A DNA stretch of 64,000 bases from Undaria pinnatifida (taxonomy: Eukaryota > Sar > Phaeophyceae > Laminariales > Alariaceae). Positions 33,701 through 46,900 of this stretch are shown here, one piece after another. The stretch covers positions 8,501,380-8,565,379 of the forward strand of contig JABAKD010000029.1 in assembly GCA_012845835.1 (NCBI GenBank), given 5' to 3'. The number at the start of each line of letters is the position of its first letter. The stretch's first letter is position 1. Under the pieces are notes generated by a model. That model saw only the letters and a program-made list of their open reading frames with translations. It searched no databases and was not told the DNA's origin. The translations under genes were made by a program, and so were the position numbers.

Positions 33701-36700
33701 TGGACCAGTGCATGTGGACCTGGCACATCGTAGGTTGACTCCCGATTTCACTTTTTATATTTTCTGGCGGAGGCAAGAATTGCGCCAGCTATGAAATATA
33801 CGTGTACCACTTTCGGTTTTGCTTGTGTTGTTCTCCTGGGGTATTCCTCCACTCCAGAGGGACTGGAGCCTGTCCTGTAACCACGGACTTGATTATGCGA
33901 GTTACTGTGACAACAACAACAATTAACAGGGAAAAAGAACTTCCGAAGTCGATAACCGAAGACGCAGCAGTGTCACTGATTCAAGCAAGAAATCCAGGCC
34001 GTGCCAGCGTTGCTGTTTCTTACATTTGCTACGACGCTTCTTTGGAATTATGGGGCAAAACTTTTCTCAGGTAGGGAGGAAGAAATTGACGACTATGACA
34101 CAGAACGATCACCCGACGCAGCCCGAGCTGCCGGGGGCATTGCTTGTCGCCGAACAGAAAGGGAAGGACACGTGCCAACCGTGTGCCGCATGGTTACACT
34201 TGTACAGGTGCACGCTCTTCGTAGTCGCTTGATAGGCACTTTTCGATTTTTATGGCCGCTATACACGGTTTCCAAAAAGGCTGACTCGATAGGGTGGCCT
34301 GAACCAAACTGATGTACGAACTGGCAAAAGGGGCTGCTCGAATACCGTTGTTACAAGCACGATAATACCAGCCGTGACCGTGCAAGGAAGTCTACGGGGA
34401 CAACAACTCCATCAGGATGCATGCGCCACGAGCCTACTTCACAAGAGCGAACGACAAACAAAACCGGCCACAAGAGGGGAAAGCTGATCGAGAAAATGTG
34501 GCCTGGAATTCTTTGTAATTGTCGCCGCTGAGTCACCAAGTCGGTCACCTTGAACCTATGTTATTACTGCCAACTTGAAGTTGAGTTTAATCGCCGTGAC
34601 TTTGAAGCTGTGTCACATCACTTGTTATCTTCAAGGTGAGGTTTATGACGGTAACTTTCACGCTGTGTTTTATCAATGTCACCTTCCAAGCCGTGCTTTA
34701 TCACTAACCTAGAACAATGTGGCGTGCACTATGCCAAGGGTTCAAAGAAAGGCATCCTGAAGGCAATTACTGGGGTCCGCCAACAAAGACTCCCCCCCCC
34801 CCCCGCCAGGGGAGCTTAAAAATGATTCTCGGAAGTTCAACTCCAAAGATGCGCGCTCTGAACGAAAATATCGCTAGGCCGTGCGCCCGTCGCCCTTTCA
34901 AGTACGCGGCAAACACTCAAACAACATGGAGCCGATCCAGCGATGTGGTCTGTGGGCCGATTGCGTGCAAGTTAGGTCCGCCCACCTGCAAGCTCGTTTC
35001 GGTGGCACACTACCTGGAACTAGAGTTAGATATTTCGCCGTTGTAAAAGGGGAAACCTGATACAACAACTACTTGGAGTTAGACGGGGGTTATGTCTTGC
35101 AACACAAAAGGTAGGCAAAATGTTTTCTGATTTTGCTATCGCACTGAGCAGGGATTAACGCATTGGGGTTCGGTCGATTTACTCTCCGTCGTGTTCTCGA
35201 GGAATGGAGGACCTGGATTGGCCGCCGTCGGGTCTGCTGTGATGTCGCAGTCCTACCGCTGTACTATATCGCGTGCAAATACCGAAATAAATACCGGTAC
35301 AGTACTTGCTGCTGTACACTACTACTCTTGATGCGGTCTTTCAGACTCCTGTACTGTCTTGTGTGTTCTTAGACCCAAATCCACTGCTTTTGAACCCGTC
35401 AAAAACTGCACCCGCGCGTTCGGCAAGAAATATAATCCTAAAATACTATAATGCTTGAGGCAACACCATGATATCCTACCTGTAACGTTCGTAGACAAGG
35501 TGGTACAGCAATGAAGGCAGGTACCTGGTACAAATAAAACAGGTCCTCGTACATGGACGCCGCTATAGTCCAAAACAAGGTAAGACAACAAATCTCCACC
35601 GACGAGTTTCCACCGCCCGAGAGGGCATACATGCCCTCCAAATTCCCTCCTCGACATTTTCCCTGCTGTGATGCCTGGTACACGGTACCGAGTGGGTCAT
35701 AAACATCTGGTACCTGGTATAACTCATAACGCCTCCTTTACATTCGCATCCACGATCAGCAAACAAAGCTACTTGGAATCAGAGTTACATGGTACTTGCA
35801 GTAGCGCAAGTGTTCCGTACAACTGCAGTACGTAGCTGAAACCTCCGCCAGAAAAAACAAAAACGCAACAATTTTGTGACAAGCCACTAGGAATTAAAGT
35901 TGGACAATTCTTTGTAACGCGCAAAGGGTAAATCCGATACGAAGTACGATGGGTACCTACAGGTGCCTTCCTTATGGCGTAAATGCGCGACGACGTACCC
36001 GGGATATGTATATTGCTGACAAAGACAACCACGCCATCACCAACAAACCGGCCTAGGACTGTGTGTGTTTGGCAACAAATAAGAAACCCATCCTGTCAAA
36101 TCACGCCAAGACTCAAGACTCGCTCGCCCTATCGATGAGCAGGGCGGGTCTGTACAAAAACTTGTGCAGGTCATTGGTCTTATTGGTCGAGGCTGGCCTT
36201 TCGGCCGCCCGTTTCGTTCTTTTGGAAAAACGTCACCTTGAACATGCCGCTGCGCCCCGCGACTGCCTCTGCCGACCTCGAGCCCCTCGAAGGGTTGAGA
36301 CTAGGCTCGAGTCTGGGGTCGGGTTGGCATGGGCCGGCTTGCAAGGTTGAAATCCATTACACACAACTCGCACGAAGTTGTTGCAAACCGACCCAGCACG
36401 TAAGGGCGCGCCGTGACAATACCAGCAAAACACGTCCATCCAACCCGCGGCGGCGCCATGGAATCCATGGAGGGCGGAGACAATGCGAGTCCACCCTTTT
36501 GCTCCAACGCTTCTCCGTCTTTGTTGATATACAACCGTGCGGTTTCCCATTCCTTCCCTCGGCCCACGCCCGAGGGGAAAACTGCGGTACACTCCTGAAA
36601 ACGCCTCTCATGCGCAGAAAACCATCACGTACAGTACCAAGAGTATACTTTAGCCTGTGCGTTCCATTGTCTATGCATGACTACTATTGTTCACATCGCA

Positions 36701-39637
36701 GCGATAATAGTAGTTCGCCTCGAAAATAACTTCATTAACGTGCTGTTTTCAGCGTGGTAGGTCTAAATTTCCAGAATGGATATGCGCACGACGGACAGAT
36801 CAGTTCCTTAATCACGATATACGACATCAGGGCAGACCGATCCGTGGTCTATATACCTACATGATCCGTGTGGCCCATAGATCATGCCGTTTTGGGAGCC
36901 GTAAGATCTACACGTACTAGCAAAATTGCAGGTACTTCTTGGGTTGCACGTGTCTACTTGCATAGACCCTGCACAATGCATCACATCGGCAGACATGGGG
37001 TTGTCGTACATGATCTACAGCAGTAGTAGATCGTGAGCTGTCGCATGTGTCGAAATGTGTACAGCGGGATGACAACCGTACGAAGTTGTTGTGAAGATAT
37101 GATGCATGCGGGACTGTTGTACGTGCGTACCGGTAACAAGTTTCACACCGTTGCAAAATATACTGTGTGGTGAAGCTGGTTGCTGCATAAATTCAAGTAC
37201 GTCAACACGTGGGCTGACTATGGGACATGGGACTGAATTGGACGGGTTTCTGTGTCCAAAGCTTGACCCCTAAAAAAAATGTGGAAACCCTACCAATACC
37301 GATTGGCTCGGCTGACACATCAAAATATGCAAGGCGTGTCTACTGCGGGCCTCCACTTGTTCGACGCAAGTATGAATACCACCAGTCAGTACGTGTAATA
37401 CCAATAAATACGAAAATGATACCTGGTACTTCGGAACATGACTGAAAACCGAAGTCCCTTAGCAGTGACACATCAAGTTAGGGCGAGAGTGGCAACAAGC
37501 TTTTCTCATGCCTCCTACAATACTAATCACGGCCAATAAGGATGACCAAAAAGACACATGGGGGGTGGCGGGCTATGCCGTTTTCATCCCCGAATGCGCA
37601 CGCAAGACAACAGCAGTAGCCCCAAAAAACTCGGCAACGAGGCACTGACGCAATATATAACCCATAGGCACGTGGGTAGCACCCCTCTCAAACCTCGTCT
37701 TCTGCAGGACGATGGTTCGAACTTGAAGTAGGGGCGGGGCTCCACCAGCAGTCAAGTACGGTCGTGGATGCATTTTGACGATTTTCTCTTTCTGTCGTGT
37801 TGCGGTTATCCATATCACTAACTTTCATATGAGGAAAACCCGGCGACAAAAACGACAAAATCAGCTGTCGGGTAAGGAGGCGCTTGTGTAGCTGAGCGGG
37901 GCCCAGGGCCTGCCGCACTGCTGTACATCGCAGTCTGACACGTACCTGGTACGTAGCAGTCTGACTTACAGCGAGCATATATACCAGAGGGGCAGGGCGG
38001 CGCGCTGTACTTGCTTAGTTATTGGTCCGCCGTAGAGCACGCGTTGCTTTCGAGACGAGAGCACTTTAGCACGGCAGAATCTACCCGGGTTGCGCACGTG
38101 CATACACACAGGGAAAAAAGTGGTCACCACCACCACAGCGTAGGCGACATAATTCGGAGCCATCGCCAGGTTTCAGGACTTGCGTTAGAGGAGGTTGTAC
38201 CCACCTGTGGGGCTGCGAGAGCTGCAGCGACGGGTCTACGGCATGATGTACATCGAGAGTTGGGGACTATACGCCACGAGAGACACTTCTGGACAGCTCC
38301 GCTGTCATTGCACGCCATCTGTGAGAGCTAGCTGGTATGCTGGAGAGCACGAATGGGGTAATAATGCGCCGCAATGTCGGAAACCCGGGGATGACTCATA
38401 AATACCCCCTAGTCATGGTCCGTTCTACTGCTGTAGGTTAGGCTGGCAGCTGTAGCTTCCAGCTAACCTAGGTAAGGGGTGAGCGCAAGGGCAACTACGC
38501 CCAAGCGCCTGCTACAGTACTTGCCGCTCGGCACGAGTACTATACTGCTGTCGTGCAAACCACGCCAAACCTTCAACAAGCAAAAAACTATAAGAAAGGG
38601 TTCAACAACACGCAGGTGCCAGGAGGAGCAGCAGCAGCTCCGGCTTTAGCAGCAATCGCAACCTCGTTAGTACTGGGTGCATCATGCCTACTGTACTATA
38701 TGTAGAGCGACACAAGACCGGCATCGGGTTGAGAGCAGCGAGGCACTGACCATCAACCAAGCCACTAAACGCATGGGGTTCAAAAGGCCCCGTAACCCTT
38801 ACGCACCAAACGTGTGTACTGACCACTCCTATTCATGAGTCACTCGGAACGAGCAGAGCCATCGCATACCAGCAACAAGCCATCAATTAGTACCAGAAAG
38901 TGTTGAAACATGAAAGTACGCGAGAGCATACGAGTCAGTGGCTACCTGTGGCAGACTTGAAAATAGAGTGCAAACTCGTTTAGGAGGGGGACAATGTTTG
39001 AAGCGTATGTTCGATGCACAGTTGCCGCCCAGAACATCCGCAACCGCACGCTTTGTGCCTAGATCGGGAGGGCATCCATTCGACCACTGACTCGCTTGGT
39101 GTTATTGTAGTCTATATTAGAGTATGTGGTGTTGTGCAAGCGTCAAGCACGCCGCAATTCGACTCGTTAGTGTGTCTTGACAGCGCTCATCACCCTGCAG
39201 TCCAATGTTCGGTGCATACTGGTCGTACACATGAAAAAATAATGTTGCCCGTACTGCTGTGCTGGGGTTTATGCTGACATGAAACTACGCGTACTACAAT
39301 CTCCCTTGAGCCTGACCCAGTACTGACATAACGCACGAAAACACGCGTATTCCTGCAGTGACGGCCACCAAGCTTGAGGAAACAAGATCATAGGGAAGCC
39401 ACTCAACGAAAACAAGGCAGCACGACAACCTGTTGCACCAGTACGCACTTATGGTGCTCTGTAACAAACGTGGGTGAACCAGCTCCAAGGTTGCCACGAA
39501 CCCCCCAAATCAAATAACATGAACGAAAAAAACACACCCTACTCACCATTCCTTGCGAACGCGGTCGGCGCGACGAACCCAGACGCCAGCGAAACCAGGC
39601 ACAGAGCCACCAGCACAACGAACGCCTTAAAAGCCAT
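30711..39637 (-). CDS. psbM: Nuclear-encoded photosystem II subunit PsbM-like, plastid-targeted (two exons)
   Basis: Exon 1 is 39,637-39,547 and exon 2 is 31,000-30,711 (minus strand, 126 aa). ATG 39,637 has an ideal context (TTACCATGG). The donor AATG|GTGAGTAG and acceptor TTCTGCAG|TGG are both phase 1 and form a Val codon. Residues 1-20 are a signal peptide ending in ASGF-VAP, the motif for import into red-derived secondary plastids. Residues about 45-68 (LPAAVPAAAA to ASYA) look like a thylakoid transfer signal. The mature part has one membrane helix (about 89-109); IPCSFLITLYFGTEQKKAG aligns without gaps to PsbM (proline in the helix, F-L-x-x-L-Y-x-x-T, final G). PsbM is a single-helix protein at the photosystem II dimer interface. 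As far as I recall it is missing from ochrophyte plastid genomes, which fits nuclear relocation. The weak point is the 8.5-kb intron; a missed exon or another partner for exon 1 is possible. Confidence 0.78.
31727..31968 (+). repeat. 27-bp tandem repeat, about nine copies
   Basis: The unit is ATATCACAAACTTGTCAGCT followed by TGTCCGA, with minor variation. Because 27 is a multiple of three, it stays open in several frames and reads as a 9-residue repeat (NLSACPIIT). Copies abut with no unique spacers, so it is not a CRISPR array. Confidence 0.95.
32520..32679 (+). repeat. 80-bp tandem duplication
   Basis: Two copies (32,520-32,599 and 32,600-32,679) differ at only about three positions. Landmarks are CGTGAAGGCGCGGGCGACAA and GGGGGACAAACTACTTCGAA. 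This looks like a recent event. Confidence 0.95.
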
Positions 39638-40169
39638 GGTAATAGTACGGAGGAGTTGGAGGAGCTTGGAGAATGTGGTGGATAACGAAAAAGCAAAGTT
39701 AACGGTAGGCAAGGAGGAGAGGACGAAGCAGGAAGGAGGCAAACACGAGGCAAGGTTGTTGAGTTTTCGCGTTTCGGCGATCTTTTTTTCACGCAATGTA
39801 AATGACGAACCCGATATTTCGCGATTTTTGGAAAGAGGCGTTTTTACAAAACCGTAAAAAACGATCGTTTCACTTCACAGTGCACTCCCTTCTGTTGTTG
39901 TGTTGTCGTCGTAAGAAAAATAGCCGTCGTGGCTTGATGTTTGATGGATGGTATTTCACGGGGACGGCACCAGAGGGTTTGCCGGTAAAGTTCGGCGTTC
40001 GATAGAGAGCTGCGTTTTTTTCTCCAACGCAGGGTGAAAGGCAAACCATAATCAGTGTGGGTCCCTCGCGACGGGAGGCAGCGCAGGTCGACCGTGCGGG
40101 GTTGAACGGCGAACAGAAGATTTCAGACTGCTGATTTGGATACATGAACGAGGAAGCCGGTCGGTCGCC
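39638..40169. promoter_or_regulatory. Divergent intergenic region between the psbM-like gene and the large plus-strand gene
   Basis: This 532-bp interval separates two outward-pointing ATGs, each in a strong initiation context, so it should hold both promoters and 5' untranslated regions. I see no clear TATA box near the expected positions. A T-rich patch (39,780-39,790) and a TTTACAAAACCGTAAA palindrome-like patch (about 39,842-39,858) are the only notable local features. The first exon of the plus-strand gene could begin upstream by splicing, since the frame is open back to 40,038. Confidence 0.5.
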
Positions 40170-40952
40170 ATGGGGGTGGAGGTGTGGCTCGTCGGCCCGG
40201 TGCTCGTCGCAGCTCAGCCGCGAGTGCTCGCCCTGTTTTTCAACGTGTCCATAGGAGGTTTGCTTCGCCTGTGCAACTACTATGCTGCTATGGGGAGGAG
40301 ACCTGCTGTGGCTGCGACGAGCAAAGCACGGGATGTCGGTGGTCCACCCAAGACGAGAGTGGTATCCATTACGGTTCAGAGGGTAAGTATCCTTCGGTTG
40401 GCTGTCAGCGATATCGCGGTGCGGCGGTCGGACGGTGCCACTGCGAGCTTCCGCAGACTTTCCCTCTTGCTGTGGTGGCGGCAGCGGCATCAGCATCAGC
40501 AGCGACAACGGTCTGGACAGGAGGAGGAGGGGGGAGGACAAGGATACCCGGATAATGGACACTGGAAGCCGGTTGTTCTGCGGCTGGACGGCGTGAGGAT
40601 AGCGGTCCCGCCGCCCCCCACGACCACGCCGATGTCAACGGAGAAGACGGGGGGGACCAGGGTCGAGAAAGCTTCCGTAGGTCCTTGCCAGGGACGAGCC
40701 AAGAAGGCGATATTGCTGCCAGCTGCAGGAATCTGGGTCGCACGGCTCATGGCCGTGGAGGTAGGCGATCTGAGGATAGAAGAATCCGCAATGCCCGCGA
40801 GTACGGTGAGTTCGGACCAACCTCCCCGGTCGAAGAACCCCGACGACGGTAACTCCTGCGGTGGTGCTGGTGGCGGTGTGGGCGTTCGTTCCTTGAAGCT
40901 AAAAGGACTCCGCTTCGTTGGTTTGTTCTCGGCAAGTTCGAGTCGCATGTCG
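40170..40952 (+). CDS. Exon 1 of the large plus-strand gene
   Basis: It encodes residues 1-261 and ends at a strong donor, ATGTCG|GTGAGTCT, in phase 0. The hydrophobic stretch WLVGPVLVAA and following residues sit within the first 35 residues, as in proteins anchored by an N-terminal helix. It includes a Q/H-rich insert (about residues 105-125) and a Pro-rich linker (about 150-160). An alternative donor at 40,993 (CCT|GTAAGG) is phase 1 and does not fit the next exon. Confidence 0.7.
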
Positions 40953-43900
40953 GTGAGTCTTGGGGGCATGATGACCAGGTTTGCTCTAGCCTGTAAGGGT
41001 GGTTCCTAACGAATACCTGGTAATGTAATAATGCGCGTGCACCTCTTTTTCTGGCTATACAATATATATGGTTGGAATAAAAGCACGGCGAGTACAGCAT
41101 GAGGTGGCCTGAAGGATGGACGTTGGGTCGGGCTTCGAGATTCTGCTGCTCTTTTACAAATATCGGGCAGATTTCAGGTTGCAATCGTTGACTCGTGCCA
41201 TAGAAGCGAACTCGTACTAATAGCTGGACGTGATGTCGCCAGACCGGTGTTGCCTTGCTCGTGCCTCGGGCTGGAATGTTAGTTCCCCTTTGTTTACACC
41301 ACTCGTGATATAGACTCGTAACAACGTACCTGGTACTGGTATCGTATGTTGGTCTAGAGTAGAGCCTCCTCTCCTTCGTACATACGATCCTCTACTCGTG
41401 AGTACGAAACACGTCGGTGTGGCATGTAAAATATATTAGTCGTCGGTAGGTTGGTTGCACGTCTCAGTCGCCGTAGCCTGAAATCGGAGGCACAGCAGGA
41501 CGTACGTAGTGTATGTAGTGCGTACCTGGTACTGCTGTGTAATAGTGTCGTAGCAATCAGTTGACTCGACTCGACGTCGACTGGTTGTCGTTCTTCTCTT
41601 GTGAAACAAAACAAAGCTCCGTTCATTGAAGAGGGTGAAACGAGTGCTGCTTCTGTGAGACTTTTTGTGATAACCCTTTTGCAACCGCGAAAAACACCCA
41701 AATCTAATTGCACGTACTTTGTCCCCGAAAAGCTGGTGCGAAGCTAAAAACGGACAGCAGCACAGCAGTACCCGCAGATACTGCTGTAGTATGTCCGCGT
41801 TCAAGCTCCAAGGTACAAGGTATGAGTCTCTGGCCAAAAGTAAAGCTCGTACTCGTGGAACCACGAACCAGCTTTGGCCCACGGCTGATGGTTTTGTCGT
41901 GCAGCAGCGAATCGGTCTCTCTACGACCCAACTTCCAAGCAACCTACCCCCCTCCACGCCCTGGATCTGTCGCTCTCTCGTTGGACCAGCGTTGTTATGC
42001 TTACGGCCTCGGGTTAGAATGGTCATTTCGTCATTTCCCTCGTTCACGCACTATCTCTAAACCCCGTGATCTGTATACGTTGACCCTGCCTCTCGGGTCT
42101 AGACTACGAATGCAAGACTGTAATCTATACAAAGACTGTAATCTATACACTAATGGATTGTATGTAAACCTGTGGCAGCGAAAAACATCCGTCGATTTTT
42201 TGTACGTTCGCCGTGGCCTCAACTCCGAAAGAACGCCGTGTTCAGTCTTTGGCACGCGTCGACGGCGGGTGGGTGTGGTTCTCGTGTATTGAGCAAAGAA
42301 AAGCCATCATCATCAACATAAACCAAGCTTTTGCGTCTGCTATTAGTTCCCCAAAACATGGGTGTAGCTATATAAAGGAAGTCACCGGCACAAGGTACGC
42401 TGGTGTGTCCGTATTCAAGCCCCAGGGGCTAAGGTACCAGAATTCAAGGCGGGTTACACAATTTCCGTTCGCAGAGCAAGGTTGAACGTCTTGTTCCTGT
42501 TGACCCTGGCAATAGCAGGGGAGTCACCGACCTGTATCCTTTACGAGGGTATTACACACCCCGTAACACGCGCCGATCGAAGTGTCACACGCGCAGCTTG
42601 CAAAGCTGAGTTTCGATCAAAAACCTTTTTGATCGATCTCATAGCTGAAGCGTTTTTTTTCATTTTTCAAATATACGTAGACCAATTTTTATCGTCAGTA
42701 ACACGTTAATATTCTCATCAGGGTTCACTACACGGTTAAGTCTTTGTTACTACAACTGTTGATTAGATTTTGGCTCTGGAAAAACTTATTAAAAACTAGC
42801 GACCGGTGCATTACGCAGCTCGCAAAAATATGAATATCGACTCTAAATTTGTCGAACTCACGGCTGACGTTGTTGGAATAACTTTATAAAATATAGACTA
42901 TAGGTGTACGAAGTGTACATACGGTGTACTTCCACATGTATATACTGCAGTAGACTGCTGGTGACTTGTACCCGGTGTTGCTGCAGTGGCACATGTTCTT
43001 CCTCCGTTTCTACGCTTCGGCCCGTGCCACACGTTTAGAGCGGGGTACGGTTCGCTGTTCACCTCATCGCCGACGTCCGCATTTGCCCCTACCGCTACCT
43101 ACGTACCTATGTACCTACCTACCTACCTACCTACCTACGTACGTACGTACGTACGTACGTACCTACCTACCTACCTACCCACCTACCTACCTATACCCAC
43201 CTACCTACCTACCTACCTACCTACCTACCTACCTACCTACCTACCTACCTACCTACCCACATACCGCAGCCTATCTAGCTACTGCGGTATGAAACGATTA
43301 ACGTATCACGACCGACGTATCACCCAGCTCGCAACAATGAGTAGTACCCGTAAGCATCGAACAAAACGTCAAACTCGAGCTCACAGCCGGCGTGTTTGCT
43401 ATCTTTTTTTGCAAAAAAGCACAACGCGAGTGTATGCAGTGCAATTGCAGTATGCCTCTATGCCTCCTCTTCCTCTTCCTCCTCCTTCTCCTCCTCCTCC
43501 TTCTCTTTCGGAGTGGTCTTCCCCTCACACCTCACACACTCTCTTTTGGTCCTGCTCGGAAATATTTTCCGTTATCTAGTTGGCCCCATTGTCTCCCCCC
43601 ACCCTCCCCATCCACTAAGCGGTTTTCCTCCTCCTCTCCCCTTATTCCAATGAGTACCCCCCCCCCCCCCTGCTCCCCTTCTTCTTCCCCCCGCCCCCCC
43701 CTCCTCCTCCCCCCCCTCTTCCCCCTCCTCATCACCCCCCCCTTCGATCTACCGTCACCCTTCTTTTTTCCGGGTAACATGTTCCGCTCTTGAAGCTGTC
43801 TTTGCGCTTCCAGGCGATCAAGCTGGTGGAAGCCGCGCGAGTAATTGAGGTTGGACAGCCCTGCCCGGGGGACAGGGAGGGTGTAAGGGGGAACATGTGC

Positions 43901-46900
43901 CCGGCGGAGGTGGAAGCCGGGGGAGAGACGCCGCGTTCGCGTGCTCGGGCCTGCATCTCCCTGGGGAAAGTCGATGTGGCTGCGGTGATGACGTTTACCC
44001 GTCCTACCGAACGGTGAGGATTCTTGTCGTACCTCACATAAAGGGATCACATAAACGCCCCCCCCTCCCCCCCCCTGCCGCCGCCCCCCCCACAACGGTG
44101 CATGCCTTCACTTTTGTAGCGAGAAGAGCCCAGCGTTTTCTTCTCTCGTCTGCTCGCGTCGAATTGCGCATGCGCTTTCTAGGTGCTTTCTGCGAGTCAA
44201 TTTTTGCACAAAAAAAGCTCGTCGGGGGGGGGCTCGAACTCGTGAAATCGACCATCATTTACGACGTTTACGCTTTTACCGTTAGATAACCAGGGGCGCC
44301 AGCTTGTCTTACTTTCCGGTGTACTTTTGGTCACCTTCGTCGCGCTGTTATTCTCACTACTATGTAGAAATACAATGACTCCCAACTGCTGTACACTGTC
44401 TACACACATATATTTATGTTAGAGATTCGCCATGACGACTGAGCTAGCAGTCAGCGCTGATTACTTTTAATAGCTCGTTGGATACAGTGTTTCTCGAACA
44501 AAAGCGCAAGCTGGGGCTCGAAGTTCGAGTCTTTAGGCTAACATATACATACCTGTGAATCGTATGCCCACCAACAGGTCACCGTATTACGGCACTCTAC
44601 GTGCAGCCCCGACAATTCCATGTGTCGTTTTTGTGTGTTCCTTGCACTTCTTACGCTTTCTATGTGTCATTACTCTCACAAAAAAAAACACAGATTATCA
44701 CCCCAACCGCCCACCTACATGCAGTGCACGCACCGTTCGTTCCTTGCGTCAGCTCTTCCCCTTGTACTGACTATCGATTTTCTTGCGTTGTTACTCTCAC
44801 TGACCGTGAATCTTATCACACCAGCCCTCCCAGCTGCCCAGATGCACCTCTATCGCAGCATGGTAGAATGCTGCGATAGAGGTGCACCATTTGATTTCTG
44901 AGGCTCCTAACCACTTGAGGAGCTCTGCACCTTCTGAACCATTTTAGCACCGCAGTCCCGACATGGTGACAAAGCACTTGGAGTTAGACTGGGGAAAAAA
45001 TGAGGAGCTGTAAAAACTTTTTGGGGGGCAAAAAAATGAAAGCGCTACCCGAAGAACAATCCCATGGCCTATACAGTATACGTTGTTCAACTAAAATTAT
45101 CGCGAAAAAAATGACTGATTCTACGATAGCCCCCCCCCCTCAAAACCAGCCCCCTCCTAAAAATATATTAAAATGGCGCGCGGCCGACGCCACTTTCACT
45201 CCGGTTCTCGCGGTGCCCTCCGGGGCTACTCCGCCAGAATCGCCCCCGCGGGCCCCTACGCCCCCATCGGAGGCTGCAGTGGCACTGCTGCCTACGGGCC
45301 GCATCTCCACTCGGACGCGCCGAAGAACAGCCGTTGCGGCCGGTGCCGTGCAGCCTGCCGTTGATTATGGTTTCGGACCCGGCAGGGTTCCCCGGACGTC
45401 TTCCTCCCGGGTCGACCCTCCGCCGCGCGTTCTGCGCCCTCTGCTGCCTTTGGCTGCCGCCCCGAGCGCATCTATGACTGTTGGCCTCGGTTGGCACCGA
45501 CGTTGTGAAACATGATATGTATATTGGGGTTGGCGTTGGTTGGCAACGACGCTGTAAAACATGCTAATCACTGCGTGAGCTAGACAACCAGGATACCGTT
45601 TTTTTGTTTGTTTTTTTGGCGGTCACTAGGATGGTTATCGAGTTAGATAATACTGTGCGGGGTGGAGAACCGTAACTCCGCACAAGGGGAATGATCGCAT
45701 CGCGTACTGTGAACGTGGCAAGGGACCCACGAGGCAGTTACATAGTAATATCCTTTCTTTGCGGTCTCTGGAGTGGCCACACCAGAAAACAAAGTGTAAC
45801 TGATTGGCGCTGTCATCCACAAGCAAGAAAGTAGGCACAAGGTGCCGAAGTCCGTCTTACGAGCGGTTATTGGAAGGACGCAGTTCACCCTTCATGCGAC
45901 TCGCCGAACACCTCACGGCGCTTCACGCTTGGTGCAAACAATGTCTGCCTGGTTAGTGAAAACCCGACGTGCTCCGTCCCGGCATATTAGGGATGCGAAG
46001 GTCTATGGTCATACGACTACGGCCATGCACAAACTGAGCATGCCCCCCCCCCCTCCCGGCCACCCCCTCCCTCCCCTCATTTTCAACCCCCCCCTCCCCC
46101 CCCGCTCCCTGAAACACTCCGCCCTCCCCTCACCGGTTATACGACTTACAGATAAACTGATGCATTTCCTTCCACAGCCGTGATATTTCGCCTCAAAAAC
46201 GGGCTTTATAGTTTCCGCAGACGGACTGATTTGCCCCCCCCTTCCTTTCCAACCCCCCCGCCGCCCCGCCCCCCAAAAACTCCGCCCTCCTCTCACTGGT
46301 TATACGAATTACAATACACGTGATATACTGATGCATTCCTTCCACAGCGGTGATAGTTGCCTCAAAAACGGGTTTTAGAGTTTCTACGCACAGATTGATT
46401 AGCCCCCCCCCCCTCCCCCTTCTTTTTAACACCCCCGCCCCCCTCACCCTTAAAAACTCCGCCCTCCCCTCACCGGTTATACGAAGTACAGGATATACTT
46501 CATAAACTGATGTATTCCTTCCACAGCAGTCAGATGTGGTTCCCTTCAAAAACAGGTTTTATAGCTTCCGCGCACAGAGAGATTAACATCACCTTGTTGA
46601 CCCTGGTACAAGCTACACCGTAGTTCTAAGGGGAGTCGCCGACCTATAACCTTGATGAGGACACACACCCAGTAATACGGGCGATCGGAGTGTCACACAC
46701 AGCATGCAAAGATGAGTTTCGACGAAATCTTCGATCTCGCAGCTGAAGTGTATTTTGACTTTTACATTATAAGTTGTTCAACGAAAAATACTGTGAAAAA
46801 GAAAGAAGAAAAAAGCCCGACGAATTTTGGGTTAAGGAGCCTCATAATTCTCTGTATGTATATACCACTATATTATAAAAGATGGAACAACGTCGGCTGT

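Larger units (their letters stand above)
31001..39546 (-). other. 8.5-kb psbM intron, repeat-filled, no supported nested gene
   Basis: The intron holds the 27-bp tandem array (31,727-31,968), an 80-bp duplication (32,520-32,679), an inverted A-prime repeat (33,540-33,615), a degenerate tandem near 34,560-34,700 and several GTACCTGGTAC motifs. Weak coding-like stretches occur at 33,055-33,243 (+; WYNLADKLREGSKYIRPV) and 34,026-34,205 (+; GKDTCQPCAAWLHLYRC, ending near a CAG|GTGC). Neither has a recognised domain or completes a gene model. Confidence 0.6.
40953..43813 (+). other. Intron 1 of the large gene
   Basis: 2.9 kb. It contains GTACCTGGTAC motifs near 41,328 and 41,524, module A at 42,485-42,670, an A-prime copy (42,812-42,880), the TACC array (43,106-43,258) and another A-prime copy (43,318-43,392). 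The last 300 bases are a CT-rich tract leading into the acceptor GCGCTTCCAG. No nested gene is supported. Confidence 0.6.
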
